Assembly (NCBI RefSeq): GCF_022788695.1
Contig: NZ_CP085154.1
Location: forward strand, 2,542,001 to 2,606,000
Reading direction: 5' to 3'
Length of the DNA stretch: 64,000 bases
Origin: Pseudosulfitobacter sp. DSM 107133
GTDB lineage: Bacteria > Pseudomonadota > Alphaproteobacteria > Rhodobacterales > Rhodobacteraceae
The translations under genes and the position numbers were made by a program. The notes under the pieces were generated by a model. The model ran no database searches, was not told the origin of the DNA, and saw only the letters and a list, made by a program, of their open reading frames with translations. The stretch's first letter is position 1; each line of letters begins with the position of its first letter. This document shows, piece after piece, positions 48,213-56,747 of the stretch.

Positions 48213-49678
48213 CGCCGCTGCGCGACGCCACGCTGGCCAACCTGCCAAATGCCGTGTCCGTCCCCACATACGACCGCAGCGCCCTGACACCGGGGATCGT
48301 GCACATCGGTCTGGGCAACTTTCACCGCGCCCATCAGGCGTGGTATCTGCACCGGCTGATGCAAATGGGGCTGGCCCACGACTGGGCGATCATCGGGGCC
48401 AGCGTGCGCCAGTCCGACGCGCCCAAGCGCGCGCGCCTGCTGGCGCAGGACTGTCTGACCACGCTGATCGAACTCGACCCTTCGGGTGTCTCGGCCGAGG
48501 TTGTCGGGTCGATGATCGGCTATCTGCCCATCGAGGATGCCAACACCGCGCTGATACGCCAAATGGCCGATCCCGCGACCCGTATCGTCGCCCTGACCGT
48601 GACCGAGGGTGGCTATTACGTCGATCCCGTGACCGGGGGCTTTGACGCCGCCCACCCCGACATGCAGCACGACGCCGCCCACCCCGACACGCCGCGCACC
48701 GCCTTTGGCGCGATGGTCGCCGCCCTGCGGCAGCGGCGGGATGCGGGCACCGGTCCGTTCACGGGGCAAAGCTGTGACAACCTGCAAGGCAACGGCGCGA
48801 TCCTGCGCCAAACCGTGGTGTCACTGGCGCGGATGAGTGATACGGCGCTGGCCGACTGGATCGACACCAATGCCAGCTTTCCCAATGCGATGGTCGATTG
48901 CATCGTGCCCGCCACCGGCCCTGCCGAACTGGCACTGGTCCGTGACATCGGCATCGACGACACCGCCCCCGTGACACACGAAAACTTTCGCCAATGGGTG
49001 ATCGAGGATGACTTCTGCGCCGGACGCCCCGACTGGGACCGCGCGGGGGCGACATTTACCGATGACGTACATGCCTATGAGGCAATGAAAATCCGCATGT
49101 TGAACGCGGGCCATCAATTGCTGGCCAATGCGGGCGAAATCCTGTCAGTGCCGACGATTTCCGGCTGCATGGCCCACCCGGCCATCGCCGCTTTCTTTGC
49201 CCGCGTGGAACAGGCCGAAATCACGCCCCACGTCCACGCCGTGCCCGATATGACACCCCAGACCTATATCGCCCTGATTGCCAAACGTTTCAGCAACACC
49301 GCCATCGTCGACACCACCCAGCGCGTCGCCTTTGACGGATCGTCGCGCCACACAGGGTTCCTGCTGCCGACGGTGCGCGACGGGCTGGCCGCAGGCACAC
49401 CCGTTGACGGGCTGGCGCTGGCCGAGGCGCTGTGGGCGCGCATGTGCGAAGGCACCCGCGAAGACGGCAGCACGATCCCGCCCAACGATCCACACTGGCC
49501 CGCCCTGCAAACCGCCGCCAAAGCCGCACGGCACGATCCGGCGGCATGGCTCGCGCAGCGCCAGTTCTATGGCGATCTCGCGACCGCCCCGACCTTTGCC
49601 CGCGCCTTTGACCACTGGCTGACCATGATCTGGACCACCGGAACAGAAGCGGCACTCAGAGCCTATGCCAACGGTTAA
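48200..49678 (+). CDS. mtlK: mannitol 2-dehydrogenase
   Basis: A 492-residue long-chain polyol dehydrogenase with the N-terminal nucleotide motif HIGLGNFHRAHQAWY and the catalytic-lysine region YEAMKIRMLNAGHQ. It oxidises mannitol (also arabitol or sorbitol) to the 2-keto sugar. It closes the polyol operon and overlaps the stop of a convergent gene by four bases. Confidence 0.95.
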   Translation: MDELTPLRDATLANLPNAVSVPTYDRSALTPGIVHIGLGNFHRAHQAWYLHRLMQMGLAHDWAIIGASVRQSDAPKRARLLAQDCLTTLIELDPSGVSAEVVGSMIGYLPIEDANTALIRQMADPATRIVALTVTEGGYYVDPVTGGFDAAHPDMQHDAAHPDTPRTAFGAMVAALRQRRDAGTGPFTGQSCDNLQGNGAILRQTVVSLARMSDTALADWIDTNASFPNAMVDCIVPATGPAELALVRDIGIDDTAPVTHENFRQWVIEDDFCAGRPDWDRAGATFTDDVHAYEAMKIRMLNAGHQLLANAGEILSVPTISGCMAHPAIAAFFARVEQAEITPHVHAVPDMTPQTYIALIAKRFSNTAIVDTTQRVAFDGSSRHTGFLLPTVRDGLAAGTPVDGLALAEALWARMCEGTREDGSTIPPNDPHWPALQTAAKAARHDPAAWLAQRQFYGDLATAPTFARAFDHWLTMIWTTGTEAALRAYANG

Positions 49679-50154
49679 TGCAGCCTGGCGGATGGCGGTC
49701 TGGAGATGTCCAGATCGCGGGGGGCTGCGGGGCGCATCCGCTGCAGACCCAATCCGAAATCTGTCGCCAGCGATGTCACTTGCGCGGCCACATCCGCGCG
49801 CACCAGCAGCGTGGCGATCAACATCGCGTCTTCTTGCGCGCCAGTGGCGGCACAGGCGATAAAGTTGGCAAAGCACGCCTCGTCCGCGCCCAGACATTTG
49901 CATTCGACTGCATGACGCATCAGCGGGCGGCGGCCGTGGCGGGCGCACAAACGACACAGCTGTTCAAACGCCTGCAAGGTCCGCCGCCCCCGGTCCCGGC
50001 CCAACGTGCGGCTCAGATCGCTCCACAGCATCGCCTGACCGTCCGGCCCGTCGCTCCAGAGGCGCAGATAGATCACCGACGCGGCCTCCACGCCCTCCAG
50101 CTCGGTCAACAGCCCCACGGCTGCCCCGCCGCGCCCCTGCACCGCGCCGCTCAT
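49675..50154 (-). CDS. uncharacterised cysteine-rich protein downstream of hemP
   Basis: A 159-residue soluble protein. Cysteines sit at 67, 70, 85, 87, 94 and 101 in a segment with a CXXC and a CXC and two histidines (CRLCARHGRRPLMRHAVECKC), which could bind metal. No signal peptide is visible. Its ATG overlaps the hemP stop (ATGA), so it is made with HemP. I do not recognise the family; a role in heme or iron handling is suggested by location only. Confidence 0.8.
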   Translation of the reverse strand: MSGAVQGRGGAAVGLLTELEGVEAASVIYLRLWSDGPDGQAMLWSDLSRTLGRDRGRRTLQAFEQLCRLCARHGRRPLMRHAVECKCLGADEACFANFIACAATGAQEDAMLIATLLVRADVAAQVTSLATDFGLGLQRMRPAAPRDLDISRPPSARLH

Positions 50155-50372
50155 TTCGTCAGGATCAGCTTGCCCGCGCGGGTGATGCGCAGGGTGTAGA
50201 CCTGACCGTCCAGCACAATGCGCGCCTGATCGGCCCCATCGGTCAGCACGCGCGCGTCATGCGAAGGCACGGTGTCGGTGACCTGCGGCTTGGTGGAGAC
50301 TGTCAGTGTCCTGTTGCCAGAACCGTGGTCCGCCGTGTGATACATACGATCAATTCTGTTTTCCATGCGCAT
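50151..50372 (-). CDS. hemP: hemin uptake protein HemP
   Basis: A 73-residue small protein with the HemP pattern in its C-terminal half (SHDARVLTDGADQARIVLDG, then YTLRITRAGKLILTK). HemP-family proteins are needed for full heme-uptake gene expression in some bacteria. ATG 50372 follows AAAGGGAC; ATG 50366 is an alternative start. It lies 357 bases downstream of tonB with its own promoter region, and its stop overlaps the start of the cysteine-rich protein. Confidence 0.88.
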   Translation of the reverse strand: MRMENRIDRMYHTADHGSGNRTLTVSTKPQVTDTVPSHDARVLTDGADQARIVLDGQVYTLRITRAGKLILTK

Positions 50373-50729
50373 GGCGCTGTCCCTTTTGTTTTGCAACCGT
50401 CGGGCTGGCCCGGTGCGTGACTCGGGGTGGCTGGACCTCTCCTACAATACCTGAGTGATTTAATCGGAATTGTCAAACAGGGAAATCGCATGGCGGTATC
50501 AGTTTCGCTGTGTTCCGGTGCAGGACGGCAACAGAGCGAAATGCCTGCCTGCACACCGCGCATTTTGCGGCAGACAGTCAGGTGTAAGCGCATTGTTTGA
50601 AAACGAAAATTTTGCGCTCTTACAGCAAGACACGTTTGCCTTCAAACGCGCCTGCGATCTGAAGTTGTTGCAATTCAAACCGACCGGCAGCGTCAGAAAA
50701 TTCAATCTTAACGCGAATCGCTCAAACGG
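50373..50729. promoter_or_regulatory. intergenic region between tonB and hemP
   Basis: No gene is seen in these 357 bases. On the minus strand TTGACA (50476-50471) followed by GATTAA (50465-50460) resembles the TTGACA...GATTAA arrangement upstream of the TonB-dependent receptor (55589-55568), though with a different spacing (5 vs 10 bases). It probably holds the hemP promoter and possibly an iron-responsive site. I see no clear terminator for tonB. Confidence 0.35.
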
Positions 50730-51611
50730 TCAGCGCCCCTTGATACGGATCGAAAAGCTGCGCTGCGCACCGGCGGGGGGCGGCGGGAACGGGCTGGCGC
50801 GGCGGACCAGTTCCAGCGCCGCCTGATCCAGCTGTGCCGAACCGGAACTGGCCGCAAGACGGGCCGAGGCCAGCGCGCCATTGCCCGCCACGCTAAAGGC
50901 AATCGTCGCCGATCCACGGCTGCTGGTGCGCGGGCGTCTTTGACGTTCAATACGGGCCATCACCTGACCGGGGTAATTGCTGGCAGCAGCATTGGCCCCC
51001 TTTGCCGCCTTGGCCGCCTTGCGCAGCGACGCGGCCTTGGCCTGTGCCGTGGCCTGCCCCTCGGCGCTGCCTGCCCTCGCGGCAGTTCTGGCATTGCCCT
51101 TGGGCGGCGGCTTGGGCGGTGACGCTTTGGGTGCGGGGGCCGGTTTCGGGGCCATCGCCTCGACCGATTTGGGCCGCAAGGCGGGGCGGCGCGAAACTTG
51201 TGTCGCAGCCTGATCCGGCAAGGGTTCCTGCACAGCCGGTGTCACAGGCTGCGTTACTTGCGGCGTCTCCTGGGCGTGCAGCGGTGTAGCAGGTTCGGGG
51301 GACAGCGGAACCGCAAGACTGCTTTCAGCCTTCAGCGGCGGGGTCTCGACCGGCGCGGCCGGTGTCTGTTGCACCGGTTCTGCCTGCTGGGCGGGCGGTT
51401 CGGGCATCTCTTGCACAACCTCCACCGCATCGGGGGTCATGACCCCAGCCGCCATATCCGCAAAACTGTTGCCCAAGGCGGCTACCGTGGCCTGCGCGCC
51501 GCCTTCGATCTGAGCGGTCTCTTCCCTGGCCGTGAGACCCAGAAACGCGGCATGGGCCGCAACCGAGCAGCCCAGGAACAGCGCAGCGACTTTCCACGAA
51601 CGGCGGATCAT
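50730..51611 (-). CDS. tonB: TonB-family energy transducer
   Basis: A 293-residue protein with one N-terminal transmembrane helix (LFLGCSVAAHAAFLGL, about residues 11-27), a long Pro/Ala/Glu-rich periplasmic linker, a basic Ala/Lys stretch and a C-terminal TonB fold (ARIERQRRPRTSSRGSATIAFSV... LASSGSAQLDQAALELVRRASPFPPPP). It transmits proton-motive energy from ExbBD to the receptor. The start overlaps the second exbD stop (ATGA). Confidence 0.92.
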   Translation of the reverse strand: MIRRSWKVAALFLGCSVAAHAAFLGLTAREETAQIEGGAQATVAALGNSFADMAAGVMTPDAVEVVQEMPEPPAQQAEPVQQTPAAPVETPPLKAESSLAVPLSPEPATPLHAQETPQVTQPVTPAVQEPLPDQAATQVSRRPALRPKSVEAMAPKPAPAPKASPPKPPPKGNARTAARAGSAEGQATAQAKAASLRKAAKAAKGANAAASNYPGQVMARIERQRRPRTSSRGSATIAFSVAGNGALASARLAASSGSAQLDQAALELVRRASPFPPPPAGAQRSFSIRIKGR

Positions 51612-51988
51612 TGCAAAGCTTTCTCGGTCACGATGACAACACGCGCCACCCCTGCGGCCCGCAGCGCGCGCGCGGTTTCAATCACAGTGTGCGCAGGTGC
51701 CGCGCGGTCGGGGATCATGCGCGCCGTTTCAAGGACCGCAGGCACCGCGACCATAAACGCAGCCACACCCACCGGCTGGCCGCGATGGGTCAACGTGCCA
51801 TCCGCCCCGATCACAAGCGCATCCGCGGGCGCCTCGCTCTGAAGATCCGCAGTTTCCACCAGCTTCAGATCAGGGTCCAGCGGGGCGGCCAAGGTGCCCG
51901 CCACCATGAAGAACACCAGCATCAGAAAGACCACGTTGATCAGCGCGATCGTCGGTTCCCGTTCGGATGTCTTGCGCGGAGCTCTCAT
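51608..51988 (-). CDS. exbD: ExbD-like protein with Asn at the conserved Asp position
   Basis: A 126-residue ExbD/TolR-type protein: single membrane helix near residues 14-33 (IALINVVFLMLVFFMVAG) and a periplasmic domain. In ExbD/TolR the helix normally carries an Asp essential for proton transfer (LIDVVF); here the codon is AAC, giving Asn at residue 18. It is the second of two tandem exbD genes, translated by ATGA coupling from the first and into tonB. It may be a structural partner of the Asp-bearing ExbD. Confidence 0.9.
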   Translation of the reverse strand: MRAPRKTSEREPTIALINVVFLMLVFFMVAGTLAAPLDPDLKLVETADLQSEAPADALVIGADGTLTHRGQPVGVAAFMVAVPAVLETARMIPDRAAPAHTVIETARALRAAGVARVVIVTEKALQ

Positions 51989-52371
51989 GAGGCCCCCATC
52001 ACGTTGACGGCCAGATCGGGAATGCCGCGCACCGCAACCAGAATATCGGTCATCGCCTGCGCGTCTACCTCGGCACTCAGGTTTACCAGCAAGACCAGGG
52101 GCTTGCCCGCCTGAAGGTCACGCAAACGCACCGGCAATTCCTCAACGCCCAGCGCCGCGCCGTTCAGCGTTAAACCCGCCGGCGTGGCCCGCAGAAACGC
52201 CAGCGCCTGATCGCCCAAGGCCGCCGCCCCACCCGAAGCGGCCTGCACTTCGACCTCGGCGAATTTGGAAAACGTCGAGGACAGCATGAAGAACAGCAGC
52301 AACAGAAAAATGACGTCGATCAACGACGTCATCGACAACCTGCGCCGTTTGCGTGTCGCCCTAAGCGGCAT
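51985..52371 (-). CDS. exbD: ExbD proton-channel subunit
   Basis: A 128-residue ExbD with the membrane helix MTSLIDVIFLLLLFFMLSS, retaining the proton-pathway Asp. The periplasmic part ends VAVRGIPDLAVNVMG. ATG 52371 lies inside the end of exbB. With ExbB and the second ExbD it should form the motor that energises TonB. Confidence 0.92.
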   Translation of the reverse strand: MPLRATRKRRRLSMTSLIDVIFLLLLFFMLSSTFSKFAEVEVQAASGGAAALGDQALAFLRATPAGLTLNGAALGVEELPVRLRDLQAGKPLVLLVNLSAEVDAQAMTDILVAVRGIPDLAVNVMGAS

Positions 52372-53002
52372 CACGCACCTGTTTCACCGCGTCTTCGGCG
52401 GGTGCAAGAATGGTGGTCAGCGCCTGTTCGGCAAAGACCCGTTCGCCAGTCATGCGCGCCTCGAACCAGGACAACACAATCGACGTCGGCATGGCCACGG
52501 CCAGCCCCACCGCCGTGGTCAGCAAGGCCACCCAAATGCCCCCCGCCAACAGCGACGGATCAACAGACGAACCCGCGTTCTGCAAAGCCTGAAAGGCTTC
52601 GATCATGCCCAGAACGGTGCCGAACAGTCCCATCAGCGGCGCCAGTTGCGCAACACTGTCCAACGATCGAAAACCGCGTTCCAGCGCCAGAAACCGGCTT
52701 TCGGCCTCGGCGTACAGTCGCGCGGCGCGGTCTGGTCCAGCAGGGGCCGACATGGCGCGCGCCACCACGGGGGCCAGATAGCTGCGCGAGCTGTCCAGAT
52801 CACGCTGGGCGGCGTCGCGCGCCCCCGCGTCCCAATGCATCAGCGCATGGCGGATCGCGGCGTGCTGCCCCACCCGCGCGGCGCGGAATTGCCAGAGTTT
52901 GTACAGAACAACCGCAAAGGTCAGAACCGAAACCCCCACCAGAACAGCGACCACGGGGCCGCCCAGATCGTAAAGACCCTGAAGCCGTGACAGATCAAAC
53001 AT
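52361..53002 (-). CDS. exbB: MotA/TolQ/ExbB proton channel family protein
   Basis: A 213-residue protein with three membrane segments (residues ~15-37, ~117-140 and ~158-182) and the family stretch LAPLMGLFGTVLGMIEAFQAL ... GGIWVALLTTAVGLAVAMP. ExbB forms the pentameric ring around ExbD. It starts five bases after the stop of the secreted 145-residue protein. Confidence 0.94.
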   Translation of the reverse strand: MFDLSRLQGLYDLGGPVVAVLVGVSVLTFAVVLYKLWQFRAARVGQHAAIRHALMHWDAGARDAAQRDLDSSRSYLAPVVARAMSAPAGPDRAARLYAEAESRFLALERGFRSLDSVAQLAPLMGLFGTVLGMIEAFQALQNAGSSVDPSLLAGGIWVALLTTAVGLAVAMPTSIVLSWFEARMTGERVFAEQALTTILAPAEDAVKQVRDAA

Positions 53003-53006
53003 AACC

Positions 53007-53444
53007 CTATCCTTGCAATGCGATATTCAGACGGCTGGAGGTGGCCAGCCCTTTGGTGCAGACGTCCGACGCCACGCCATCCACGGTGCATGTCCCTGCC
53101 CCGTTAATCAGCAGCGACCCGATGCGCCCGCAGGCGGTGTCGGCAATCTGAAACTGGCGCACACGCGGCACGCCCACGGGCAGCGCGCCAAAGTCGAACA
53201 GCGTCAGCATCATCACCCCGCCGTCGGCTCCGAACAGCACGGTTTCATAAACCGCCTGTTCGATTGGCGCAGATCCGGTATTGGTGGCGACAAAGGTGAT
53301 CCGGCAGGCTTCGCCCACCAGATCCGCCGCGTTCAGCTCAAGTGCGACACCGGCGGGCGGGGTCGCGTCTTCAGCCCGTACCGCCGTGCCAATAAACATG
53401 GCAGCGACGGTAAGACAGGTGCCTATGTGGCGAAGTGGCTGCAT
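53007..53444 (-). CDS. uncharacterised secreted protein in the TonB/heme cluster
   Basis: A 145-residue exported protein: signal peptide at residues 1-24 (AVRA/ED site), then a mature domain of about 120 residues with four Cys (47, 105, 119, 129), suggesting two disulfides. It has the look of a small beta-rich domain (CRITFVATNTGSAPIEQAVYE). It is encoded between the TonB-dependent receptor and exbB, in one run. Possible roles are a periplasmic partner of the receptor or TonB; no family was recognised. Confidence 0.8.
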   Translation of the reverse strand: MQPLRHIGTCLTVAAMFIGTAVRAEDATPPAGVALELNAADLVGEACRITFVATNTGSAPIEQAVYETVLFGADGGVMMLTLFDFGALPVGVPRVRQFQIADTACGRIGSLLINGAGTCTVDGVASDVCTKGLATSSRLNIALQG

Positions 53445-53465
53445 GGGGTTTCCTTTTCCTAGCGC

Positions 53466-55454
53466 TTAGAAGGTTGTGGACAGGGTCACCTTGAACGTCC
53501 GGCCCGTCGCGTTGCGGGTGGACAGGCGCGGCTGGTAGGTCTTGTCAAAGAGGTTCTCGACGCCGAAGCGGATCGTCGTCCCCTCCATCACACCGTTCTG
53601 CGGCACATAGGTGGCGCGCAGATTGTGCACGCCAAAGCCGGGGGACACGGTGCCACCTTCGTCATAGCGTTTGGCCGCTTCCACTTCCCAGCTCAGGTCA
53701 AGCTCGTCGCTGAACTTGCGCCCCAGCGTCAGACGCAGGCTGTCCTGCGGGTTCTGTGCCCAGTCGCCTTGCGCACCTCCGTCAAAGGTTGCGGTGCCTT
53801 GTGAAATATGGACGTTTGCATCCAGATAATAACCGTTCTGCATGGCATAGGCGGCCTCAAGCTCGATCCCCTCGCGGTCAAGCCCCTCGACTGTCGTACC
53901 CGGACCGCGGCCTTGATAGGTGGTCAGGTCGGTCAGATGATCGTTGTAATAGTTGACCTTGAACGCAAGGCTGTCGCCGGTTCGAAACACGTCAACTGCA
54001 TCATAAGCCACGCCGATTTCATAGCTGCGTCCCTTTTCCGACTGGGTGATCAGACCGGTGTCGATGTCGTCGATGATCGGAAGGTTTTCGGTGTAAGAGG
54101 CCGAGCCGAACACAGCCCAGCCGTTTCCAAACGCATAGCGCGCCGACACGCCGCCCATCAGCGCGTCCTTGTCGTAAGACGCATTGCCGTTGATCGGGTC
54201 CTGCGTGATCGTCTGGTTTTCATAGCGCAACGCAGGTGTGATCGTCCAACGGTCACCGATCTGCATTTCATCGACGGCATAGAACGCCAGCGCCTCTTTG
54301 GTCCCGCCGGGGGCGGACCCTGCGCTGGCATCCGTGCGTTTGCGCTGGATGAATTCGATGCCGGTGCGAAGTTCGTGGTCAATGGTGCCGGTGCTGAACA
54401 GCGCCTCGTTCTTCACGCGAAACGTCGTGGTGCGATAACGGTTGTCCGCATCCAGCAACGGGTTGGGACCAACGATGGCTTCGCTTTCCACCAGCTCGTC
54501 CGAATACAGCAATTCAGCCGTGACATTCAGCCACGCAACGTCGCCGGGATTGTAGTTGTAGCGCAGGGTGGCAACTTCGTTTTCGATATACCGGTCGACG
54601 TTGCCAAAAGCGGTTGTGCCGAACTGGTCATAGGGCACGTCAAACTGTTCCTGCTGGGTCTTGGAATAGCTGAACTCGACAAACTGGTCGTTGCCTGCCC
54701 CAAAGGTATAGCGCGCCTTGAGCAGGCCCGACGGATCGTCGATGTCGCCCGCGTCTGGGTTGATCTGGTTGCCCTCCCCATCTGTGCGCACGCCCAACTG
54801 GCGGCGGGAATAGTTGAACAACACCTCGAACTGTTCATCCGGCTGCCATGCCAGCGTGGTCGAAGACGCCAGCCCGTTGCCGTTGGTGGAAAATTCCAGC
54901 GTTTGCCGCCCGGCAAAGCCCAGCTCGCCCTTGGTCAAATCGCTGGCGTCGATGGTCTCCAACCGCACCACCCCGCCAAAGACACCCGAACCATATTCAA
55001 ACGACCCCACCGATCCGCGCAGCACTTCGACCTCGCGGTATAGAAACGGATCGGTGTAAAGCTGCGAACCGATGCGGTACAATTCCTCACTGCCCCGTGC
55101 CGCACCGTCAATCTGCACCAGAACCTTGCCATCGGTGCCATAGGTGCTGTTGGCCCCATAACCGCGAATGTTGATGCCCGAGCCTGCCGCGGTGGTGCCG
55201 TTCACCAGCGTTACACCGGGTACTGTTTCGATCAGCTCGGCGATGGTGCCGGCCTGACGGTCCTCGATCTCGGCCTGGTCGACAACGGTGACGGGCACGG
55301 CGGTGTCGGTCTGCACCGACCGCTTGCCTTCGCCCAGCACGATGGTGCCCAAATAGCCCTCGCCCTCTTGCGCATAAGCGCCGGAAGCCGCGCCAATCAC
55401 TATCAGCGTGGCGGTCGAGGCGCACAATCGGCCCTTGGTGGTTCGAAATGTCAT
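53466..55454 (-). CDS. TonB-dependent heme/hemoglobin receptor
   Basis: A 662-residue outer-membrane receptor with a signal peptide (TATLIVIGAASGAYAQ), an N-terminal plug domain (TIAELIETVPGVTLV, GINIRGYGANSTYG, EVLRGSVGSFEYGSGVFGG) and a 22-strand barrel ending in Phe (KVTLSTTF). Heme is inferred as the ligand because hmuSTUV is divergent and HemP is in the cluster; a siderophore is the alternative. It is the first gene of the exbBD-tonB run. Confidence 0.9.
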   Translation of the reverse strand: MTFRTTKGRLCASTATLIVIGAASGAYAQEGEGYLGTIVLGEGKRSVQTDTAVPVTVVDQAEIEDRQAGTIAELIETVPGVTLVNGTTAAGSGINIRGYGANSTYGTDGKVLVQIDGAARGSEELYRIGSQLYTDPFLYREVEVLRGSVGSFEYGSGVFGGVVRLETIDASDLTKGELGFAGRQTLEFSTNGNGLASSTTLAWQPDEQFEVLFNYSRRQLGVRTDGEGNQINPDAGDIDDPSGLLKARYTFGAGNDQFVEFSYSKTQQEQFDVPYDQFGTTAFGNVDRYIENEVATLRYNYNPGDVAWLNVTAELLYSDELVESEAIVGPNPLLDADNRYRTTTFRVKNEALFSTGTIDHELRTGIEFIQRKRTDASAGSAPGGTKEALAFYAVDEMQIGDRWTITPALRYENQTITQDPINGNASYDKDALMGGVSARYAFGNGWAVFGSASYTENLPIIDDIDTGLITQSEKGRSYEIGVAYDAVDVFRTGDSLAFKVNYYNDHLTDLTTYQGRGPGTTVEGLDREGIELEAAYAMQNGYYLDANVHISQGTATFDGGAQGDWAQNPQDSLRLTLGRKFSDELDLSWEVEAAKRYDEGGTVSPGFGVHNLRATYVPQNGVMEGTTIRFGVENLFDKTYQPRLSTRNATGRTFKVTLSTTF

Positions 55455-55691
55455 GGCAGAGTCCCTTCGCGGTCATGGCAATGGCCTTGTGCTTGCGAAA
55501 GGGCTGGCTTGGCGTTTGATTTTTGTATGTTGGACAAACTCGAAACTTGTCTCTTGCAGCCCCCTAATTAATCAGACTAAAACTGTCAAGAATTAATGGC
55601 GGCGGTTTTCACCCCTGCCCAGCCACGCCCCCCGATCCCCGGGCCGCAGCCAGTTCACCCATTCACATTGAACAAAACCCGAGGGGGCATC
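55455..55691. promoter_or_regulatory. divergent promoter region of receptor and hmuS
   Basis: The region is AT-rich between 55560 and 55600. On the minus strand TTGACA (55589-55584) and GATTAA (55573-55568) are candidate promoter or iron-regulator elements, like those before hemP. A GAGGGGG ribosome binding site precedes hmuS (55692). Confidence 0.4.
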
Positions 55692-56747
55692 ATGGGCCAG
55701 ACCACACAACCATCCGCCGAAGACATTCGCGCCGCGCGTATCGAACATGCCAAACTGCGCGAACGCGACCTTGCCGACAAACTGGGCATCACCGAAGCAC
55801 AGCTGATCGCCGCGCACACCGGTCAGGGCGTCACTCACATCGCGCCGCATCCCGACAACATCATCGGGATTGCCAGCCAGTTGGGCGAGGTCATGGCCCT
55901 GACGCGCAACATTTCCTGCGTGAACGAAAAAGTCGGCCACTATGGCAACTACACCTCTGGTGCGCATGCCGCGATGGTGCTGAACGACAGGATCGACCTG
56001 CGCATGTTTCCCAGCCACTGGTGCCATGCCTTTATGGTGGAAAAGGCAACCGACACCGGCACCCGCCGCAGCTTGCAGGTGTTCGACGCTGCGGGCGACG
56101 CTGTGCACAAGATCTTCATGCGCGACGCGACAAAAGTTGCTGCATGGGACGCCGCCAAAGCGGCCCTTGCCCTGCCCGACCAGCCCACCGCGCTGGACCT
56201 GGCAGAACGCGCGCCCGTCGAGGCGGCCAAGCCCAACCCCGAAAAGCTGGACGTGTTGCAAACGGAGTGGTCCAAGATGACCGACACCCACCAGTTCATG
56301 CGCCTGACATCGAAACTGCGGATGAACCGTCTGGGCGCCTATCGCATCGTTGGCGCGCCTTTCGTGCGTCCGCTGGCGACCGGTGCGATTGACCGGATGC
56401 TGAACGACGTGCAGGCGGCAGGCATCGAGGTGATGGTCTTTGTCGGCAACCGTGGCTGCATCCAGATCCATACCGGCCCGATCGAGACGCTGAAACCGAT
56501 GGGCCCTTGGCAGAACGTGATGGACCCCGGCTTTAACCTTCACTTGCGTCTGGACCATGTTGCAGAGGTCTATGCCGTCGACAAACCGACCCAGCGCGGC
56601 AAGGCCGTGTCGGTCGAAGCATTCGACGCCGAAGGCGGGCTGATATTTCAGGTGTTCGGTGTGCGAAAGGACGACTACGACAGCCGCCCCGCGTGGCGCG
56701 AGATCGTCGACGCCCTGCCCGCGCTGGAGCTGAAGGCGGCAGAATGA
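55692..56747 (+). CDS. hmuS: hemin-degrading factor / cytoplasmic heme-handling protein
   Basis: A 351-residue HmuS/HemS-type protein built of two similar halves. Segments include IARNISCVNEKVGHYGNY-like (TRNISCVNEKVGHYGNY), DLRMFPSHWCHAFMVEK and RGCIQIHTGPIETLKPMGPWQNVMDPGFNLHLR. It receives imported heme and releases iron from it or passes it on. ATG 55692 is chosen behind GAGGGGG. Its stop overlaps the hmuT start. Confidence 0.94.
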   Translation: MGQTTQPSAEDIRAARIEHAKLRERDLADKLGITEAQLIAAHTGQGVTHIAPHPDNIIGIASQLGEVMALTRNISCVNEKVGHYGNYTSGAHAAMVLNDRIDLRMFPSHWCHAFMVEKATDTGTRRSLQVFDAAGDAVHKIFMRDATKVAAWDAAKAALALPDQPTALDLAERAPVEAAKPNPEKLDVLQTEWSKMTDTHQFMRLTSKLRMNRLGAYRIVGAPFVRPLATGAIDRMLNDVQAAGIEVMVFVGNRGCIQIHTGPIETLKPMGPWQNVMDPGFNLHLRLDHVAEVYAVDKPTQRGKAVSVEAFDAEGGLIFQVFGVRKDDYDSRPAWREIVDALPALELKAAE

